Shown: piece after piece, positions 29,731 to 37,838 of the stretch
How positions within the stretch are numbered: the first letter of the stretch is position 1
Layout: each line of letters starts with the position of its first letter
Origin: Gari tellinella
Taxonomy: Eukaryota; Mollusca; Bivalvia; Cardiida; Psammobiidae
NCBI GenBank assembly: GCA_922989275.2
Contig: OV277871.1
Coordinates: forward strand, 31,630,693-31,694,692
Length of the DNA: 64,000 nucleotides
Reading direction: 5' to 3'
Position numbers and translations under genes: made by a program
The notes under the pieces: model-generated
Database searches by the model: none
Told to the model about the DNA's origin: nothing
What the model saw: the letters and a program-made list of their open reading frames with translations, nothing else

Positions 29731-30996
29731 TTAATAATTGACTTCTTTAAATCTACCATCTTCAAAATTAATTTGTGCATCTTGTATAACAAACAGATAA
29801 ACATTTATTGGCTCATCTGCTTCTGCTTCTTTCGTTATTTGTATTGTGATACCTTCTGATGCATTTTCAATTCTTCTTCCAGAACCGTGTAGTGAGTTAT
29901 CATCCGTTGAACGTAAATCTAACCACAATGCATAGTTGTCAGTCAGATACCTTTCTAAGGTTGTACTAGTGAAGTATAAATCTTTTGCAATCTTATCTAT
30001 TTCCTTATTTCTCTTTGATGTTAAAGCAAAGAATTTGTTAATCTCATCCCATTGTTGATATGCTTTCATTCCTTGACTGTAAAGTTGATTTGGGACTCCT
30101 TCTATTGTCATCTCTACTTTTTCTATTTTAGGATTGTAAAAAGTATCAGGTGATGTTCTATCTGGGTCTTCAAACAACATTAGAATACCTTTCATACTTC
30201 TAGCTGGAACATTTAGATTAATATTCCAAAGTGTATCAGATTTGTTTTTAGTTAATTTTCTGTGTCTAAGTATTCTGTCATATAAAATAACCATTTTACC
30301 ACTGACTTGCTGTCTTATTTGTCTAACAAGTTCTGTATCGGTTACCATATCAAATTCTAAACAAATATTTTTAATTGTATAACTTGCTGATGTATCACTT
30401 GACTTAATAACTTTATCATAGTCGTTGAACGTAAGTTCATATTCAAGTCTATCACCTAATCCCGCTTGATAGAATGGCATATGTGTTTCTAATAGTTCAA
30501 AATCAAGTGGGATACAAAATCTGTTTTTATATGCTTTAGCTATTGCTTTATCTTCTTTATCATTACTTGCATCTCCGGCTCCAATTCTATGTTTTAACAT
30601 ATTACCTTTCCCAATGCCTTGATAAGCCATATTAGCAAGTTCAGAGGGAGACTTCCATAAATCAATATAGCAATGATATATGTCACTATCATCAATTGAC
30701 ATCACTTCATTACCTGATATTCTTATTGTTGTTTTTTTTATTATAGATCTTCCAATATTTGGATATATTGTTGCATTAGCATCTGTGCTTTTTAAATCAA
30801 TTTCAAATGCTAATCTGGCTGTTCCAGGAACAATAACATCATTACTACTTAGATTAGGAAATCTCACTAACAATTGTTGATTTTGGTCAATAGTTGAAGG
30901 ATTATTGGTTATTACAACACTCTGACGAATTCCTCTCACACCACGTGGTTCTCTTATTTTTCTGTAAGGGTTTAATTTTTCTCCAAAAGCGGACAT
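29731..30996 (-). CDS. Probable major capsid protein (double jelly-roll)
   Basis: There are 421 residues, predicted largely beta from composition. Recognisable blocks are NQQLLVRFPNLSSNDVIVPG near 40, NIGRSIIKKTTIRISGNEVM near 80, FCIPLDFELLETHMPFYQ near 165 and LGDRLEYELTFNDYDKV near 186. The second half (LNVPARSMKGILMLFEDP onward) looks like a second sandwich. Size, neighbour (packaging ATPase) and these blocks fit the hexon-like capsid protein of adintovirus-type Polintons. The identification rests on recollection of the family. A structure prediction showing two vertical jelly-rolls would settle it. Confidence 0.72.
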   Translation of the reverse strand: MSAFGEKLNPYRKIREPRGVRGIRQSVVITNNPSTIDQNQQLLVRFPNLSSNDVIVPGTARLAFEIDLKSTDANATIYPNIGRSIIKKTTIRISGNEVMSIDDSDIYHCYIDLWKSPSELANMAYQGIGKGNMLKHRIGAGDASNDKEDKAIAKAYKNRFCIPLDFELLETHMPFYQAGLGDRLEYELTFNDYDKVIKSSDTSASYTIKNICLEFDMVTDTELVRQIRQQVSGKMVILYDRILRHRKLTKNKSDTLWNINLNVPARSMKGILMLFEDPDRTSPDTFYNPKIEKVEMTIEGVPNQLYSQGMKAYQQWDEINKFFALTSKRNKEIDKIAKDLYFTSTTLERYLTDNYALWLDLRSTDDNSLHGSGRRIENASEGITIQITKEAEADEPINVYLFVIQDAQINFEDGRFKEVNY

Positions 30997-31024
30997 TTTT
31001 AATGGATATTTTTAACATTAAAAA
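30997..31024. promoter_or_regulatory. 28-bp divergent promoter, capsid / coiled-coil gene
   Basis: The two start codons face away from each other across a near-symmetric AT tract: leftward TTAAAAATG, rightward ATTAAAAAATG. The pair may form a shared bidirectional promoter. Confidence 0.55.
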
Positions 31025-32338
31025 ATGGCAGAAGGTGGTTATGATTTTGATAATCCTGTTTATGATGAAGATGATTATGGTGATGATGATGTTGAATTGC
31101 CTAATGCATATGAAGAAACTATACAAAACCAAAGCGCTCATATCGAGGATATTGGTGATGTAGATTTAAGAACACAATTAATAGTGCAACAGAAACAATC
31201 AATAGTTAAAGAATATTATAAGTTACTAAAAGAAAAATATGGAATAGATCCTGTTCGTATTGATATTGCAAACTTTGAACTTGGTCCTGATAATAAAACA
31301 CTATTTTTAAAGGTTGGAGATAAAGATATTCAGGTCACAGCCAAAAAAGGAGGTGGGTTTATTAATTTAAAAACTTTAGCAAGTAAAATTGGAAGAGGTG
31401 GAACAGCAACAATAAGAGATTTACTAAATTTACCAGATTATGAGAGTACAACACAACCATTAAACCCACAAGTGTTGATAAATACAAGAGATACATTTGA
31501 TAATGCAACAGAAAACATACCATTACAGGATATATCTTCCCAACAAGAAGCACAAGAATTATTAAATTCAACTATCGATTCAGAAACAGCAGTGAAAGAA
31601 ATAGTAACAGCATTTAATAATGAAACAGGAACACAAACAGATATGACAAAACGAGAAATGGACGGTATCCTCAAAGCAATGACTAGTGTAAAAGAAGAGA
31701 TTGCAAATGAATTAGCTAAACTTACTGTAACAAATAAGGACTTAGCAAAAGAAAAAGGTAAATTAGAACAAGCCAAAGAAGATAATGATGAATTTCAAAT
31801 AGAGAGGATAAGTAGGCGAATAAGAGATTTGGAGTCTGAGAGAAGTGCAAGACTGGAAGTAATTAATGTTAATAGAGATAAAATACGTAGTCAGGTGAAT
31901 AGAATCAAGGAAACACTACATAAAGTATTAAACGAAGACACTACATTAAGAGAGAGAATTAGAACGTTATTCAGAGAACAGGGAATTACAATTGTTAGTA
32001 TTTTAACTGCTTTTGGGATGATTATAGGTGTTATTGTTGAGGCTTTTATTCCTACTACTACTAGTGGTGGAACACCAGCAAAACCTCCAACTCCAAAAGG
32101 CGATGTAAAAGATTGGATAAAAAAACAATTATCAAATCTTGGTAAACTATTAGCTAATCTTGCAGGAAAAGCAGCAGCTGCATTGCCTGGAATTATTGGA
32201 GCTATTGTTTCTTGGTTGTTGTCTTCTGCAGGTAAAGTTGTCAGTTGGTTTGGAGATCATTTATGGGCATTGGTTGTTCTTGTTGCTGGTTTATTATATG
32301 CTACTGCAAGAGAGTATATTAGTAAATCTCATAGATAG
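31025..32338 (+). CDS. Coiled-coil membrane protein, 437 aa
   Basis: The N-terminus is acidic (DEDDYGDDDVELPN). A folded region to about 170 follows, then a long charged coiled coil (about 208-312), a membrane helix (IVSILTAFGMIIGVIVEAFI, about 323-342) and a Thr/Pro linker. A second amphipathic-to-hydrophobic tract (about 364-427) contains KQLSNLGKLLANLAGKAAAA and ALVVLVAGLLYA. I do not recognise the family by name. The glycine/alanine-rich hydrophobic tail would suit a membrane-inserting virion protein (inference). Its end overlaps the convergent 451-aa gene by 20 bp. Confidence 0.75.
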   Translation: MAEGGYDFDNPVYDEDDYGDDDVELPNAYEETIQNQSAHIEDIGDVDLRTQLIVQQKQSIVKEYYKLLKEKYGIDPVRIDIANFELGPDNKTLFLKVGDKDIQVTAKKGGGFINLKTLASKIGRGGTATIRDLLNLPDYESTTQPLNPQVLINTRDTFDNATENIPLQDISSQQEAQELLNSTIDSETAVKEIVTAFNNETGTQTDMTKREMDGILKAMTSVKEEIANELAKLTVTNKDLAKEKGKLEQAKEDNDEFQIERISRRIRDLESERSARLEVINVNRDKIRSQVNRIKETLHKVLNEDTTLRERIRTLFREQGITIVSILTAFGMIIGVIVEAFIPTTTSGGTPAKPPTPKGDVKDWIKKQLSNLGKLLANLAGKAAAALPGIIGAIVSWLLSSAGKVVSWFGDHLWALVVLVAGLLYATAREYISKSHR

Positions 32339-33674
32339 TGAGCGCAACAATACCCATTACTACACTTCCTACTATTAATGCTGTTTTATTATCTTCGTGT
32401 TGAATTGCTTCTTTTTTTCCTTGTGATATTACATGTACCGGTGATTTTGTTACTGATTTTGGTTTAACAGGTTCTGGTAGAGATTTCTTTGTTGGTGTTC
32501 CTTTTACTTCTACATTTTGTTTTGGTGGGGTGGGTTGGTTATTCACACCATTATTTAAACCAAGCTCTTGATCATCAGCGGCTACTACAATCTTATTGTT
32601 ATAATCTTGGATTGTTCCTATTCGTAATTCCATATTACTCGGAGACATGTACAACTCAATTCCGTAAACATAGTCAACTTTACTTCGAGCATATTTTAGT
32701 GTGTTTTGATATCTCGTAATTTGACTCGGTATATCAACAGGACTATTAATAGCATCCTCAACGTTTGCAAGGAATTGTTTTTGAGCATCAAAAGCGGTTC
32801 CTGTTCCGAGTATGTCTGTTCTAGTTTGAGATTGAGAACCTAGGATAGCCCAGCAAAAGGTTCTTATAGATTCATTAATCCTTTCAACACCTGCTCTTGT
32901 AAACCCTTTGGACGTATCAAGAATAAATGTGGTCCATACATCTTTAACATCATCTTCTTGTTGAAGATAATCAATGTGGACTTTTTTAGGTGGAAGATAT
33001 TCACATGATGAAATACCACAACGTTTACCGCCTGACACTTCAGGTCCAAATGTCATTTTTGATAAATCTAAATCAGTTGCTGTACTACTAGCAATGTGTT
33101 GGGATGATCTATCATGTCTAAAATCTGTTCGTTTCCAGGCAGTATGACTGGTTGTGTATATTACTCCAAGACCATCACCACTTGGATACATTTTTTGTCT
33201 CCAATCTACATTAGGGTCTACATTAAACTCTTTACATATACGTTCATAAGCTCCCCGATCATAACTATTGTTAAAAGCATTCCAGCTTGTATCTTGTGGT
33301 AGAGCAATACTTAATTCAAATAGTATTCGTCTTGTTTGGTAGTAAACGTGGAATAAGAATAGTGATCCAGTTAATCCACCTGCTTTTAAATGATTATTGT
33401 CGTCTATACCACAACCTGTAGTTGCACACCATATTGCAAAGTTTAGTTGATTTTGCCAGAATTGTAACCAGTCTGTATTCCAGTTGTTTACTATTGTTTC
33501 TGATGCTACTTTTGGTAATAGGTATTTTTCAAATATGTTGGGAAACGTTGCTGGGAAATAGTCATCTTTGTTAACATAAATTGTTTGTTTTATAAGTTCA
33601 ATACTCTTTTTAGTATATGAAGCAAAATGTTTATATTTTGCATTAGGATTGTATTTGAATTCTTGTGGAATCAT
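32319..33674 (-). CDS. Tail-anchored Polinton protein, 451 aa
   Basis: Most of the protein is globular, with blocks NKDDYFPATFPNIFEKYLLP near 40, NTDWLQFWQNQLNFAIW near 70, KYARSKVDYVYGIELYMSPS near 335 and MELRIGTIQDYNNKIVVA near 360. A Lys/Pro-rich stalk (about 385-425) leads to a C-terminal membrane helix (TALIVGSVVMGIVALTIY, about 430-448). The blocks recur in animal Polinton-like elements as I recall. No enzyme motif is evident. It is probably a virion surface or membrane protein (inference). Its start codon lies only 15 bp from that of the divergent penton-like gene. Confidence 0.72.
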   Translation of the reverse strand: MIPQEFKYNPNAKYKHFASYTKKSIELIKQTIYVNKDDYFPATFPNIFEKYLLPKVASETIVNNWNTDWLQFWQNQLNFAIWCATTGCGIDDNNHLKAGGLTGSLFLFHVYYQTRRILFELSIALPQDTSWNAFNNSYDRGAYERICKEFNVDPNVDWRQKMYPSGDGLGVIYTTSHTAWKRTDFRHDRSSQHIASSTATDLDLSKMTFGPEVSGGKRCGISSCEYLPPKKVHIDYLQQEDDVKDVWTTFILDTSKGFTRAGVERINESIRTFCWAILGSQSQTRTDILGTGTAFDAQKQFLANVEDAINSPVDIPSQITRYQNTLKYARSKVDYVYGIELYMSPSNMELRIGTIQDYNNKIVVAADDQELGLNNGVNNQPTPPKQNVEVKGTPTKKSLPEPVKPKSVTKSPVHVISQGKKEAIQHEDNKTALIVGSVVMGIVALTIYEIY

Positions 33675-33689
33675 TTTTTTATATTAAAA
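33675..33689. promoter_or_regulatory. 15-bp divergent promoter, tail-anchored / penton-like genes
   Basis: Fifteen bp of pure A/T (TTTTTTTATATTAAA) separate two oppositely directed ATGs. TATATTAAAAATG reads rightward and AATATAAAAAAATG leftward. Confidence 0.55.
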
Positions 33690-34334
33690 ATGTACCATAC
33701 AATTTCTGCTATTGATAAAACAATAAACTTGCAACAATATATAAATAACAAATGCGGTACTAAGAGAATTGGTTTGAAGAGTTTTACTTATACTATAGGT
33801 TGGTATAATTTAGTTGATCAATATATCCAAAAGACAAAAGAGAATCCTAATAAGATTACAAATGGTTATTATAGTTTCCAACAAATAGAAGATATATTTG
33901 AAAGTAATAATATTACATTATCTGTAAATGAAACAAATGGTATTGCTTCTTTATTTGTTCCCCATGAATTGAAGATAAGTAAAGGTTTAAGACTAATGTT
34001 AGGGTTTAAAAATAAGAAAAAATTTACTGCTAATAAAACATACTATGGTGAAACAACAATAGATTTTGCACCTTATAAACAACTATATGTTCATCTTGAG
34101 CAGATAAATAGTGCTTACAATTTCTTTGATGGTGCTCCTAGTAATATTCTTAGTGTTGTTTCTATTGAGAATAAATCGTTTGGTGATATTGTTCATACAT
34201 ATTTTAATAATCCAGAATACAAACAATTATCACATGGTGATATTTCAGAATTAAGTATAAACGTTTGTGATGAAAACGGTCAGAAAATAAATAACAATGG
34301 ATTACCAATTAATTGTGTGTTAGAAATCATATAA
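33690..34334 (+). CDS. Penton-like minor capsid protein
   Basis: Expected to form the capsid vertices. The start is ATG 33690 in a TTAAAAATG context; an earlier in-frame ATG at 33627 would overlap the divergent neighbour. The C-terminal half has the layout I associate with Polinton penton proteins: KQLYVHLEQINSAYNFFDGA, PSNILSVVSIENKSFGDIVH, NPEYKQL and ISELSINVCDENGQKINNNG, ending PINCVLEII. The closing block is the last strand of a single jelly-roll. It comprises 214 residues, normal for the family. The fibre-like gene follows after 14 bp. Confidence 0.82.
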   Translation: MYHTISAIDKTINLQQYINNKCGTKRIGLKSFTYTIGWYNLVDQYIQKTKENPNKITNGYYSFQQIEDIFESNNITLSVNETNGIASLFVPHELKISKGLRLMLGFKNKKKFTANKTYYGETTIDFAPYKQLYVHLEQINSAYNFFDGAPSNILSVVSIENKSFGDIVHTYFNNPEYKQLSHGDISELSINVCDENGQKINNNGLPINCVLEII

Positions 34335-34348
34335 TTATTCTATAAAAA

Positions 34349-35038
34349 ATGAGTATATTTGGCGTTAAAAAACAGAAGCCCAGTGAAGACATTGAAACTT
34401 TAACAACACATGTTAGGAATTTACACAATAGAGTGAAACCAGTCACTCAGAGAATAACAGAATTTCAACAGGAAGTTCATAATTTAAACAGTAGAGTGAA
34501 ACCAGTAACAGATTTAGAGGCTAGAATAACAAAATTTCAACAGGAAGTTCATAATAATAGAAACGCGATGTTAACTCAAATAGATAATCAAACCCAAAGG
34601 TATAATGGACTTCAGCAGAAATTTAAAGAATTTTCAATAGAAAACCATTTATTACGCAATAATGTTGAGAAAATAAAAGACATGTCGGTAATTACAATAT
34701 TTGCAGAAAGTAAAGGACCCCTTGTGAAAGGAGAAGTGCTTTCTTTTGGAAATGGTGGTAAAGAAAACGGTATTGGTTATGTTTTAACTAGGCGAGGGCA
34801 GATACTAGAAATGGGCTTATCTTGCAAAAGAGTAGCTGGGGAAATGACTGTAGGTATTAATGTAAATGGATATGTACTACCATTTTGTGAAACGACCGTT
34901 GACACAAGCACAAGCAATCATGAAACATTTCAAACACCTTTTATTGTTGAAGCTGGGAGTGTGATTAATTTTGTGTGTAAAACAGGAAATGCAACATCTG
35001 AAAATACTGTTGCTTCATTATTAATTGAATTATTTTAA
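34349..35038 (+). CDS. Fibre-like protein: coiled-coil stalk and beta-rich head
   Basis: The 229 residues fall into two parts. Residues about 12-112 are heptad-rich with an internal duplication (RVKPVTQRITEFQQEVHNLN and RVKPVTDLEARITKFQQEVH), indicating an oligomeric stalk. Residues about 113-229 are Gly- and beta-rich (VITIFAESKGPLVKGEVLSF through VGINVNGYVLPF to TVASLLIELF), resembling trimeric head domains of phage and adenovirus fibres. Direct position after the penton-like gene supports attachment to capsid vertices. Receptor binding is an inference; no specific family is recognised. Confidence 0.62.
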   Translation: MSIFGVKKQKPSEDIETLTTHVRNLHNRVKPVTQRITEFQQEVHNLNSRVKPVTDLEARITKFQQEVHNNRNAMLTQIDNQTQRYNGLQQKFKEFSIENHLLRNNVEKIKDMSVITIFAESKGPLVKGEVLSFGNGGKENGIGYVLTRRGQILEMGLSCKRVAGEMTVGINVNGYVLPFCETTVDTSTSNHETFQTPFIVEAGSVINFVCKTGNATSENTVASLLIELF

Positions 35039-35057
35039 TCAAAAAATATATATAAAA

Positions 35058-35669
35058 ATGAAGAACCCTACAGCACCGGAGAATCCTACAGAACCACAAC
35101 AACCTACGGCACCACTATACCCAGAGTTACCCGCTGAGGATGGACAAAATTATAGATTACAGAAGATATCAGAGATTGAGAAGACATTAATTAAAGAGAG
35201 AGATACTCGTAAAGCATTATATAAGAAATATAAAAGAGGAATTAATATTACCGATGGTGTTGATACTAGTTTAATATCAGCATCCGTTATTTTAGCAGGT
35301 GTTGGTTTAGCTGTTCCAATTATGTTACCATTGGAAATTGTTGCTGTTGTATGTGGAAGTTTAGGAGCATGTGTTAAACTCGTTAGACGTAGATTACAAA
35401 CAAAAATACAAAAACATTGTGAGATTAAAACTATTGCTGAGAGTAAGTTGAATAGTATAAAAAATCTAATTTCTAAAGCTTTAACAGATGGACAGATATC
35501 CGAACAGGAATTTAAACTTATATTAGATGAATTAGATAAATATAATACTTTAAAGGATAGCATACGTTCAAAACAAACAGGGTTAAGTGAGACAGAAAGA
35601 AAAAAACTTATAGAAGAAGGCAAAGCTCAAGCTAGAAATGAATTTAAAAAAAAAATGGAAAGTGTTTGA
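35058..35669 (+). CDS. Proline-rich membrane protein with late-domain motifs
   Basis: The ATG at 35058 follows TATATAAAA and is the only good start. The 203-residue product begins with PTAP at 4-7, PTAP again at 16-19 and LYPEL at 20-24. These match the short motifs by which retroviruses and other enveloped viruses recruit Tsg101 (PTAP) and ALIX (LYPxL). A basic helix (TLIKERDTRKALYKKYKRGI) is followed by hydrophobic spans (LISASVILAGVGLAVPIMLP and LEIVAVVCGSLGACVKLV) and a charged helical tail. The body recurs in animal Polinton-like elements as I recall, function unknown. A budding or membrane role is an inference. Confidence 0.72.
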   Translation: MKNPTAPENPTEPQQPTAPLYPELPAEDGQNYRLQKISEIEKTLIKERDTRKALYKKYKRGINITDGVDTSLISASVILAGVGLAVPIMLPLEIVAVVCGSLGACVKLVRRRLQTKIQKHCEIKTIAESKLNSIKNLISKALTDGQISEQEFKLILDELDKYNTLKDSIRSKQTGLSETERKKLIEEGKAQARNEFKKKMESV

Positions 35670-36371
35670 TTTTATTCAATAAGGTTTCAATTTTTAATGA
35701 TCCACCCCCAAGCTATGACAGTTTCACATATCAAGAGGGTTAAATCTGTTTACCATATTAATACTACCTTTAAACGGGTATTACCTACCCTAGTTTATAA
35801 ACCTTAAAGCTTCACTGATTATTGGAAAACCAATATAGAGTAATAACAGGTTTAAAATCGTCTGCTCGCAGGGACAGTGTTTTGTGTATTGTGTAAAGGG
35901 AAGACCGTGTTTATGCAAATTGAGGGGTTAAACATGTTTCGCTGTCTCACAGCTCATCAGCACAGCTTGGTTTCCTTTATTTCAGGAAAACTGTGGACAT
36001 GTTTTTGTTTTTGTTTTTTGTTTTGTTTATTTATTGTTTTTAATTAAAAACATGTCATTATAGTCAACAAAGTAAACACAATGGAATGTTCTGGGTCAAC
36101 ACTATAAACTGAAGTACAGCCGATTACACCGTTGAGAAATAGTCACTGGTAAACTTCACCGGTTATGCATAACCGTTACTAAAAATAGCATTGAGAAACA
36201 GTCACTAGCAAGTTACCCGGTTATGCATAACCGTTTCTAAAAATAGCACCGAATTGATTTATCGAGTTTGTAACATTGTAAAACGTTGGTATAGTAAGTT
36301 CACTGTGTCAGAGTATACTTGTATATACGATTACAAGCATTTGCGACGTTCTTTAAAAACGTCGTCAGCTT
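35670..36371. promoter_or_regulatory. Long intergenic region of the Polinton with paired palindromes
   Basis: The largest non-coding stretch of the element, less AT-rich than the genes. It holds two copies of a ~58-bp unit (about 36130-36188 and 36189-36245), each centred on CGGTTATGCATAACCG (36160-36175 and 36218-36233), a perfect 16-bp palindrome. It lies between the 3' ends of two convergent genes. Confidence 0.6.
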
Positions 36372-37277
36372 TTATTGACTCTGCATCGTTTCATCATCTG
36401 ATTGCAATGTTTCAGTAGTTTGCTCTACTTGTGGTTGTATGACGGTGGCTGCGTCTTGCGATGGTTGAAGATCATTAGTGAGTAGCAGATTCACAGTTCT
36501 TTTCCAGAATTCATTGTATTCAGGAACTTGTAACATCTGAGATATTTCTTTGAGTTTTCTTAAAATATAATTTAGGGGTAGTCCCACAAAAAGAAATTGA
36601 TCGTACCCAAAAAGGGCACTCGCAAGAGCACGTAGCTTCCTCGCGTGGTCATCAGAATACCCGGTCTTCTCTTTAAGCCATGATGCCCAGGACTGTTTGA
36701 TTCTTCCGGCTTTCCTTTCTCTTTCCATCCAGTTTTTGCATTGATTTAAAAAATTCCCAAAATGAATATAAATGAAGAGTGTTTGAGCATCCTGTCGTTT
36801 TAGATTTCTTATTCCTTTATTCAACTTATCCACAACAATCTTCTCACTATCATTACCAGAAAGCAAAAAAGCCGTGGAAAACGTTTCTCTGGACATTAAG
36901 CTGTTGATATCAGCGATGTTGTCCGACAGATATTTGTGAAGTTCTGCAGGGGTCATAGTAGTTTGCTTTTGTTTTCCCTTCTTTCCCAATTTTTCTTTAA
37001 ATAAGTCCTGCACCTTTCTTTTCGGTGCCTTTGGAAGATCAACTGGTCCCACACTCTTAGCATTTTCAATTGTCTCAATCATTCTCTTATGGTAGTTGAC
37101 ATTTTCAGTCAAAATGTTAATTTCTTCAGAACTCCATGAATATTGACGCTGCATTTCCATTTCTGGAATTATCAATGACTTTTCACCTTTCGAATATTCC
37201 AATAAACGCGAATGAGAGTCCAGACACTCTTGAATGTCCTTTTCTAGTTCTTCTGTAGAAATACTTTCTTGAGACAT
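36372..37277 (-). CDS. DUF3102-like helical protein at the right end of the Polinton
   Basis: The frame extends to 37349 only with a GTG start; the first ATG is at 37277 (MSQESISTEELEKD), giving 301 residues. A basic stretch (LPKAPKRKVQDLFKEKLGKK, about 81-100) may be a nuclear signal. Residues about 168-245 (FIYIHFGNFLNQCKNWM, ..., WASWLKEKTGYSDDHARKLR) match the layout of DUF3102 phage/plasmid proteins, where a helix-turn-helix-like ARKLRALA segment follows a WLKE block. DNA binding or replication control is an inference. Its codon use is less AT-biased than the other Polinton genes, suggesting a separate acquisition. Confidence 0.65.
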   Translation of the reverse strand: MSQESISTEELEKDIQECLDSHSRLLEYSKGEKSLIIPEMEMQRQYSWSSEEINILTENVNYHKRMIETIENAKSVGPVDLPKAPKRKVQDLFKEKLGKKGKQKQTTMTPAELHKYLSDNIADINSLMSRETFSTAFLLSGNDSEKIVVDKLNKGIRNLKRQDAQTLFIYIHFGNFLNQCKNWMERERKAGRIKQSWASWLKEKTGYSDDHARKLRALASALFGYDQFLFVGLPLNYILRKLKEISQMLQVPEYNEFWKRTVNLLLTNDLQPSQDAATVIQPQVEQTTETLQSDDETMQSQ

Positions 37278-37659
37278 TAAATTCCTTCTTGATATTCTAA
37301 CATTAATTTGCGTCTTCTCACACTGATAATTTGAAATGAAATGCCGCACAGTTTGTTATATGTTTGCAGTAACTAATGAACATAATATGGCAACATGCTA
37401 GGCAACATGTAAACAAATTCAAAATAATCAATTTAGTCTATTCAAATTTATATCCTATTGAATAGCTTCGTAATCGATACTTTTGCTTTTGATCAATACT
37501 CACTTAAAGTTTCAATACTTATGTGGTTTAAGCGTAGTATTTATTATCTCCATTCGTCACTACACTTTCGGCACCTTTAACATCATTCACCACCAACAAA
37601 ATATAACGGTTAATTTATTTTTCATTTTTACCGGTTCTTGAGGGTGGGTAAATTTATTT

Positions 37660-37832
37660 TTTTAAATATGATCTGAATCCAAACTGTTTGCCACTCTTCT
37701 TTATGTTTCTTCATTTTGAAAATGCATCCTATTTTAAAATTACTGTTTCTCGAGGTGACCCACTAGGGTAGGTTTTTGGGGTGGGTAAATTTATTTTTTT
37801 AGTGGGGGAGGGGAGTAATATAGCTTATTACT
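37660..37832 (-). repeat. Polinton right terminal inverted repeat, 173 bp
   Basis: Complement of 21734-21906. Just inside it, 37642-37664 (GGGTGGGTAAATTTATTTTT) repeats an internal segment of the repeat itself, so the right end carries a short extra fragment. Confidence 0.93.
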
Positions 37833-37838
37833 CCCGAG
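37833..37838. repeat. Polinton target site duplication, right copy
   Basis: CCCGAG, identical to 21728-21733. Confidence 0.92.

Larger units (their letters stand above)
21734..37832. mobile_element. Polinton/Maverick element, complete, 16,099 bp
   Basis: Polintons are self-synthesising DNA transposons/endogenous viruses that encode a protein-primed DNA polymerase, a retroviral-type integrase and capsid genes. Here both ends are present: 173-bp inverted repeats starting AGTAATAAGC and ending GCTTATTACT, flanked by an exact 6-bp duplication. Within them are the integrase, polymerase, packaging ATPase, probable major capsid and penton-like genes, plus about ten smaller genes, all without internal stops. 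Gene spacing is mostly 10-30 bp and the coding parts are strikingly AT-rich compared with the flanks. Perfect repeats and open frames suggest a recent insertion (inference). Confidence 0.95.

Noticed and set aside
27521..31163. Frames of 60-90 codons antisense to Polinton genes (e.g. 28206-28400, 30680-30880, 30902-31141)
   Set aside because: Low-complexity shadows of AT-rich coding sequence on the other strand.
33627..33689. Upstream ATG for the penton-like protein
   Set aside because: It would add 21 residues overlapping the divergent gene; the ATG at 33690 has the standard A-run context.
37278..37349. N-terminal extension of the DUF3102-like protein
   Set aside because: It needs a GTG start, unlikely in an animal cell; the first ATG is at 37277.
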